Assembly (NCBI GenBank): GCA_964527595.1
Contig: CAZGPI010000028.1
Span: 1-6,578, forward strand
DNA from: GWF2-38-10 sp964527595
GTDB taxonomy: Bacteria; Babelota; Babeliae; Babelales; RVW-14
Length of the DNA stretch: 6,578 nt
Direction of reading: 5' to 3'
The notes beneath the pieces are model-generated. The model did no database searches. It was not told where the DNA came from and was given only the letters and a program-made list of their open reading frames with translations. Below are positions 1 through 4,500 of this stretch, one piece after another. The stretch's first letter is position 1, and each line of letters starts with the position of its first letter. Made by a program: the position numbers and the translations under genes.

Positions 1-416
1 CACGCAGCAGACGTGGCAATTTTTTTGTGAATATAATTTTTTATCATTACACCACTAAAAGAGGCCAGCAAAAAAACTATGAACAATTCAAAAAAAGAAT
101 CCTTGCCTTTGGATAAACCGCCAGAAACAAAAGCACTTCCTCCAACCCCCAAGCCTAAACATAATGCATCAAAAAACAACGCCGATCGGCTCATTAATGC
201 ATCATTCGGCCATTCGACAAGAGTCTTTTGAATAAAAAGCCAGGGGTTTTCTTTATAAAATACCCTGAATGCAGCCTCTATTTTTCCTTTGTCACCCGCA
301 TCTAACGTAGCTGCAATGGAAATATTTCCTGGCTCAATATCCTCCGCCAAAGCAACAGCACTTGCCCCAAACCAGAACATGATACAAATAAATAGAAAAA
401 CTTTTTGCTTATTCAT
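1..416 (-). CDS. Exported small membrane protein, partial (3' end beyond left edge)
   Basis: An open frame runs leftward from ATG at 416-414 for 138 codons without a stop and leaves the window, so the C-terminus is missing. Residues 1-24 look like a signal peptide: a Lys-containing start, a hydrophobic run (about residues 6-23) and an A-L-A site before Glu25. Residues 25-75 form a mixed, probably exported segment with a Trp/Phe-rich stretch (residues 50-69). Two hydrophobic segments follow at about 79-98, which is Gly-rich, and 108-125, then a basic stretch (K126, H130, K131, K132). The start is set by AAGGAA five bases upstream. The gene lies 12 bases downstream of the stop of the 233-aa gene, with the same signal plus two-membrane-segment layout, so the two are probably co-transcribed and may be distant paralogues or partners. 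I do not recognise the family and no function can be assigned. Confidence 0.8.
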   Translation of the reverse strand, partial: MNKQKVFLFICIMFWFGASAVALAEDIEPGNISIAATLDAGDKGKIEAAFRVFYKENPWLFIQKTLVEWPNDALMSRSALFFDALCLGLGVGGSAFVSGGLSKGKDSFFELFIVFLLASFSGVMIKNYIHKKIATSAA

Positions 417-421
417 GAAAA

Positions 422-427
422 TTCCTT
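422..427 (-). promoter_or_regulatory. Ribosome binding site of the partial membrane-protein gene
   Basis: AAGGAA on the minus strand, five bases before the ATG at 416. It lies inside the 12-base gap after the TAA (431-429) of the upstream gene, which supports translation from a shared mRNA. I see no terminator in the gap. Confidence 0.65.
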
Positions 428-428
428 G

Positions 429-1130
429 TTAGTCTTTTTGGGGAATATAGATCGTTCGTGATGATGGTTTTTGTACGGTTGCGCTATTTTCTGCTGCAAT
501 CAATGGTTGATTGGTCGCCTTTTTCCTATAGTGCTTTATTAGGGCAATAACGTTATTCAGGCTTACCCCTATCGGACAATGGTCCGATAGAATCAATAAT
601 GGATTTCTAAAGCGGTCCAAGACCTTCATGGTTGTTGTTGATGAGGTTTGGCCATATTCATTGCATATAGTTAGCGTGTTTATAGCCATATCGTCTATTT
701 GGCTCCATGTTGCGCAACGCTTCCCATTAAACAACAATCCTTGGTCATCAAAGGCGAGGATCCAATCTCCTGGATCTTTCCCCAATAAAATAAATGTGCC
801 ACCAATCAATGCTGCTGCAATGCCGATCGCCAAAACTCCTCCACGCTTGGCGCCCAAACCAAACGGGAAGCAACATAACCCAAACGCGCCCAAAAACAAT
901 CCAATATCATGCATCGATGAATCCCATGGAGTGTTGTTAATCGTTAATTGCCCATTTTTATAACTAACCTGCGCAGCAGAATACTTGGGTAATGATCTTA
1001 TAAATGACTCGATATATTCATCTTGCTCAATCAAATCAACTGAATTAATTTCGCCGAAAACTTGGGTTAGTGAAAATACCGAGATTCCAAATAATACACA
1101 CAAAAACATAACTTTTTTAGACACGTTCAC
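429..1130 (-). CDS. Membrane protein with signal peptide, two TM segments and C-terminal PH-like domain
   Basis: A complete 233-codon gene with a GTG start (1130-1128), preceded by AAGGAG five bases upstream; the stop is TAA. Residues 1-26 form a signal peptide ending V-F-G before Glu27. Residues 27-73 are an acidic to mixed exported segment. Two hydrophobic segments follow at about 75-93 and 97-117, joined by a short A-K-R-G-G loop. From about residue 120 comes a soluble domain: a beta-rich start (D-W-I-L-A-F-D-D-Q-G-L-L-F), then W142-S-Q-I-D at the place where many bacterial PH-like domains carry a W-x-x-I motif, further strands, and a terminal helix (about 187-203). This resemblance is from pattern memory, not a search. 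A polar Thr/Ser/Gln tail ends the protein. It is the first gene of a likely two-gene operon, transcribed away from the giant repeat-protein gene. Role unknown; a membrane-anchored sensor or scaffold is only an inference. Confidence 0.88.
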   Translation of the reverse strand: MNVSKKVMFLCVLFGISVFSLTQVFGEINSVDLIEQDEYIESFIRSLPKYSAAQVSYKNGQLTINNTPWDSSMHDIGLFLGAFGLCCFPFGLGAKRGGVLAIGIAAALIGGTFILLGKDPGDWILAFDDQGLLFNGKRCATWSQIDDMAINTLTICNEYGQTSSTTTMKVLDRFRNPLLILSDHCPIGVSLNNVIALIKHYRKKATNQPLIAAENSATVQKPSSRTIYIPQKD

Positions 1131-1135
1131 CGAAG

Positions 1136-1141
1136 CTCCTT
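1136..1141 (-). promoter_or_regulatory. Ribosome binding site that fixes the GTG start of the 233-aa gene
   Basis: AAGGAG on the minus strand, five bases before GTG at 1130. A start at the internal ATG (codon 8) would lack this site and lose the basic N-terminus of the signal peptide, so GTG is preferred. Confidence 0.7.
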
Positions 1142-1180
1142 ATATATCTATGGACGATGTAATTAAAATTTAATGCCCAA

Positions 1181-1208
1181 AGTATACGGCTAAAAAAATG
1201 GCTGTCTA
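1181..1208 (-). promoter_or_regulatory. Sigma-70-type promoter of the two-gene membrane operon
   Basis: On the minus strand, TAGACA (1208-1203) and TATACT (1186-1181) are separated by 16 bases; each matches the consensus at five of six positions. The predicted start of transcription is near 1174, giving a leader of about 43 bases before the GTG at 1130. The match is by eye and no transcription data are available. Confidence 0.55.
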
Positions 1209-1263
1209 GATTTACGGAATACGGCTGGGAGTGATGCTGAGCCAACGAAAAAATCGTGTTGAA

Positions 1264-1293
1264 ATGAAAAGGGTAATTAAAACTGCGTATAAT
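1264..1293 (+). promoter_or_regulatory. Candidate distal promoter of the giant repeat-protein gene
   Basis: A perfect TATAAT (1288-1293) lies 18 bases after ATGAAA (1264-1269), which matches the -35 consensus at four of six. Transcription would start near 1300, leaving a leader of about 108 bases. The -10 is strong and the -35 is weak. Confidence 0.4.
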
Positions 1294-1323
1294 TCGACAC
1301 ATTTCCCCCTTTTTACTTTTTAG

Positions 1324-1353
1324 TTGAACCACAAAAACCAACCTTTATATATT
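1324..1353 (+). promoter_or_regulatory. Candidate proximal promoter of the giant repeat-protein gene
   Basis: TTGAAC (1324-1329) and TATATT (1348-1353) with an 18-base spacer. This would start transcription near 1360, with a leader of about 48 bases. It competes with the distal candidate; either or both could be used. Confidence 0.4.
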
Positions 1354-1393
1354 GATGGCAGTCTATTGAAATCGCTTATTAACTTAAATTCCT

Positions 1394-1403
1394 AAGGAAG
1401 GAG
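1394..1403 (+). promoter_or_regulatory. Doubled Shine-Dalgarno site of the giant gene
   Basis: Two overlapping purine-rich sites, AAGGA (1394-1398) and AAGGAG (1398-1403), lie nine and four bases before the GTG at 1408. An in-frame TAA at 1393-1395 rules out any start further upstream, so this site and the GTG define the N-terminus. Confidence 0.75.
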
Positions 1404-1407
1404 AATC

Positions 1408-1506
1408 GTGGAAAAAACACGTATCTCAAAATCGTTTTATAAAATCATCAAAGCAGCCTTATTCATTGTGTTACCGCTCTTATGCTTTTCATCAAAACTT
1501 TCTGCT
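1408..1506 (+). other. Signal peptide of the giant protein
   Basis: 33 codons: a positively charged start (K3, R5, K8, K12, K15), a hydrophobic core of Ala/Leu/Ile/Val/Phe, and a small-residue cleavage site S-A before Q-D. It fits Sec export with signal peptidase I. The Cys at position 26 is preceded by P-L-L, which does not fit a lipobox, so a lipoprotein is less likely. Confidence 0.8.
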
Positions 1507-4500
1507 CAAGATTATACAACTGATGCTGGTATTCAAGCAGAAATAAGTAATGCAATAAATCCAAGCATTGCCTATGCTGATCAAATAACAAAATTGAGCG
1601 ATATGGCGTATTATGCCACGGCATCATATACTCAAGCAACATACGACGCCTTTTTTTCTGCCTTAAAAACCTTATTCGATGCTCGAATAGCAGACTATCA
1701 AACACAAAAAACCACCAATCCCAATGAACTATCAAATGACAGTCTCAACCTTCTGTTGGACCAAGCAAGCAAAAGTACTTTATTAAATAGCGCCCAAATT
1801 AAAACCGTTGGGGATATGAGCTCAACGCTTCTGCTTGAATCATACATATTTGGATTACGCACAGAAACCGATTTGAAAAAACAGACGGATAACCTTCAGC
1901 GTATTATCCGTATGGCAAAAAGTGCAACATCGATTGCACCAGTAATTCAAGATATCTTTTTTGATAACTTAAAACTGGTAACGGTCAACCGCGCAACAGC
2001 AGACAAAATGGCGCTCGTTGATGTCACAAAAGCAACGAACTTAATGAGTATCCTCAAGCAAACACAAACACCTCCGATGCCACTCATCCAAGATCAAGCC
2101 AAGCGTGATGCTATAGACACATTCATCAAGAATATAGAACTTGAAATTGCGTTTACAAAAATTCAAAGTCTTGTAGATCTTAGCGAGCAACTAACAACCA
2201 TAACCCCACTCATTCAAAATAATACAACAGGAAGCTTTCTAACAATCACTCAAAACATAACCTTTGTAACTTTAAAAAAGATATATGAAGCCAGAACAAA
2301 ACAAACAGCAGATTACTTAGTAACAAATGATTGCATCAATAAATTAATTACCATATTAACAACGGCCCAAGCATCAACACTTTTTAATGCACCAAATCAA
2401 GTGACCATTAGGAATTGGTTAGCCACCCTTGCAACCGAAAAAGAATTGGCACTCTTTAACTCGCTGCAAACACAATTTAATGCGCGCACCAAAACCGTTC
2501 AAGCGCTTACCGATCTTAAAACTCTTCTCACCACAAACGCTCAAGGAACCGTCCTTATCCAAAATCATAAAAACACTATCAACAATATATGGCTTCCTAT
2601 CATCAACTTTGAAATTGGCCTTTATTCGGTTCCTCCAGTTATCCCACCATTAACCATCCCGCTCCAACCGCCATTTGATAAACTTCCACTTTCACCAGAA
2701 TTAGAACTTGCAATTTTTAACGGCCTTCAAACCGAGTACAATAATCGTACAAAAACAGTACTTGCCCTCACCGCACTTAAAACAAAATTAACTCCCTACG
2801 GCCAGGGCAATATACTTACACCTGATCACAAAAACACCATCAATAATGTATGGCTTCCTACAATCAATCTTGAAATTGGGCTTTATTCAGTTCCTCCTGT
2901 TATTCCACCAGTGACATTTCCACTAAAAGCTCCATTTGATAAGCTTCCACTTTCCCCTGAGTTGGAACTTGCTATCTTTAATGGTCTACAAACCGAGTAC
3001 AATAATCGCACCAAAACCGTCGCTGCGCTCACCGCACTTAAAACAAAACTTATGCCTTATGGCCAAAACAACATACTTACCGACGACCACAAAAACACTA
3101 TCAATAATGTATGGCTTCCTACCATCGATCTTGAAATAGGTATTTATTCGGTTCCCCCTGTTATTCCACCATTAACAATTCCACTCAAAGCTCCATTTGA
3201 TAAACTTCCACTTTCACCAGAATTAGAACTCGCTATCTTTAACGGTCTTCAAACCGAATACACTAATCGAACAAAAACGGTCTCAGCACTCACCGCTCTT
3301 AAAACAAAACTAACACCTTATGGTCAAGGCGACATACTCATCACTGATCATAAAAACACTATCAATAATGTATGGCTTCCAACCATCGATCTTGAAATAG
3401 GCCTTTATTCTGTTCCTCCTGTTATACCGCCCGTAACACTTCCGCTCCAACCGCCATTTGATAACCTTCCGCTTCCAGTAGAAGTAGAACTTGCTATCTT
3501 TAATGGCCTGCAAACCGAATATAATAGCCGAACTCAAACCGTTCCAACACTCACCGCCCTTAAAGCAAAACTCGAACCTTATGGCCAAAACAACATCCTT
3601 AACGATTCGCACAAAACCATCATTGTCGGCACCTGGATCCCTCAAATCAATAAGGAAATCAAATTACTTTCGGTCATATCCTTTGATCCAGGAGGTGGTG
3701 GCGATTTCCCAGGGCCAGGTGGCATCCCCGGACCATTAAACAATGAACAAGAAACAAAAATATTTGCCGCGCTGCAAAAAGCTTATGATGGGCGCGATAA
3801 AACATCGAGCGATAAACTGACAACGCTTAAAACAACGCTGACCGATTGGGCAAATAGCAACCTATTAACAAGCGCTCACACCAAAACAATTAATGGAACC
3901 TGGATTCCTCAAATCAACAAAGAGCTCACAATTCTTGCCATTATAGAAACTCCTAAACCTGGCGAACCAGCAAAACCATTGCCTAAACCTGGCGAAATAC
4001 CAAATGAAAAACTTGATCCTATTATCGAACAAAAGATTTTTGACTCAATTAAGGCGCTTTATGATGCACGCGACAAAAATTCAAAACAAAACCTTACTGA
4101 AATCCGTGATGCTTTAGATGGATGGAGCAAAAAAGACAAAGTCTTTACACCAGCCCATATTCAAACCATCAAAGGCGAATGGATTCCAACAATAAATCGT
4201 GAGATTACACTTCTTGATATTATTACCCCACGAACAGATGGAACTCCTCCGGATATAAACATTTTTGTTGGACCGGTTGGTCCCGACGTTGAATCCAAAA
4301 TATTTGCATCACTTGGAACACAATATGATTCACGCGATAAAACCTCAGCCCAAAAACTAACCATCCTAAAAGACTATTTAACCAAATGGACGAAAAAAAC
4401 AGATATCCTTACGGCGGATCATATAAATACAATAAGCACCTCGTGGATTCCAACAATTGCTAATGAAATCGCTATGCTAAATCTTGGTAACTTGAAACCA

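Larger units (their letters stand above)
1131..1407. other. Divergent intergenic region
   Basis: 277 bases between the two outward-facing starts. It holds one good minus-strand promoter, two weaker plus-strand promoter candidates and the ribosome binding sites described separately. A short interrupted inverted repeat (CAACGA / TCGTGTTG, 1243-1261) and a loose pairing of AAAAGGG (1267-1273) with CCCTTTT (1307-1313) are visible, but neither is convincing as an operator or terminator. I see no credible small gene or RNA here. Confidence 0.7.

Noticed and set aside
628..963. Plus-strand open frame of 111 codons
   Set aside because: It lies antisense to the 233-aa membrane-protein gene, which has a signal peptide, a ribosome binding site and a promoter. 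It is a shadow.
1267..1313. Rho-independent terminator from AAAAGGG / CCCTTTT with a following T-rich stretch
   Set aside because: The stem is seven weak pairs with a loop of over 30 bases, and no gene ends upstream of it on the plus strand.
1117..1341. Minus-strand open frame of 74 codons upstream of the 233-aa gene
   Set aside because: It overlaps the start of that gene, covers its promoter, has a composition unlike its neighbours and has no clear ribosome binding site. It is a chance frame.
1483..1488. Lipoprotein signal at Cys26 of the giant protein
   Set aside because: The residues before the Cys are P-L-L, without the small residue required at -1 of a lipobox. A signal peptidase I site at A33 fits better.
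2437..3480. CRISPR array or DNA-level satellite
   Set aside because: The period of 261 bases is a multiple of three inside an open frame, and the copies differ mostly at third codon positions. This is a protein repeat.
2429..3739. Several short plus-strand frames with similar protein sequence to one another
   Set aside because: They are out-of-frame readings of the 261-base repeats. Because 261 is divisible by three, the same shadow frame recurs in each unit.
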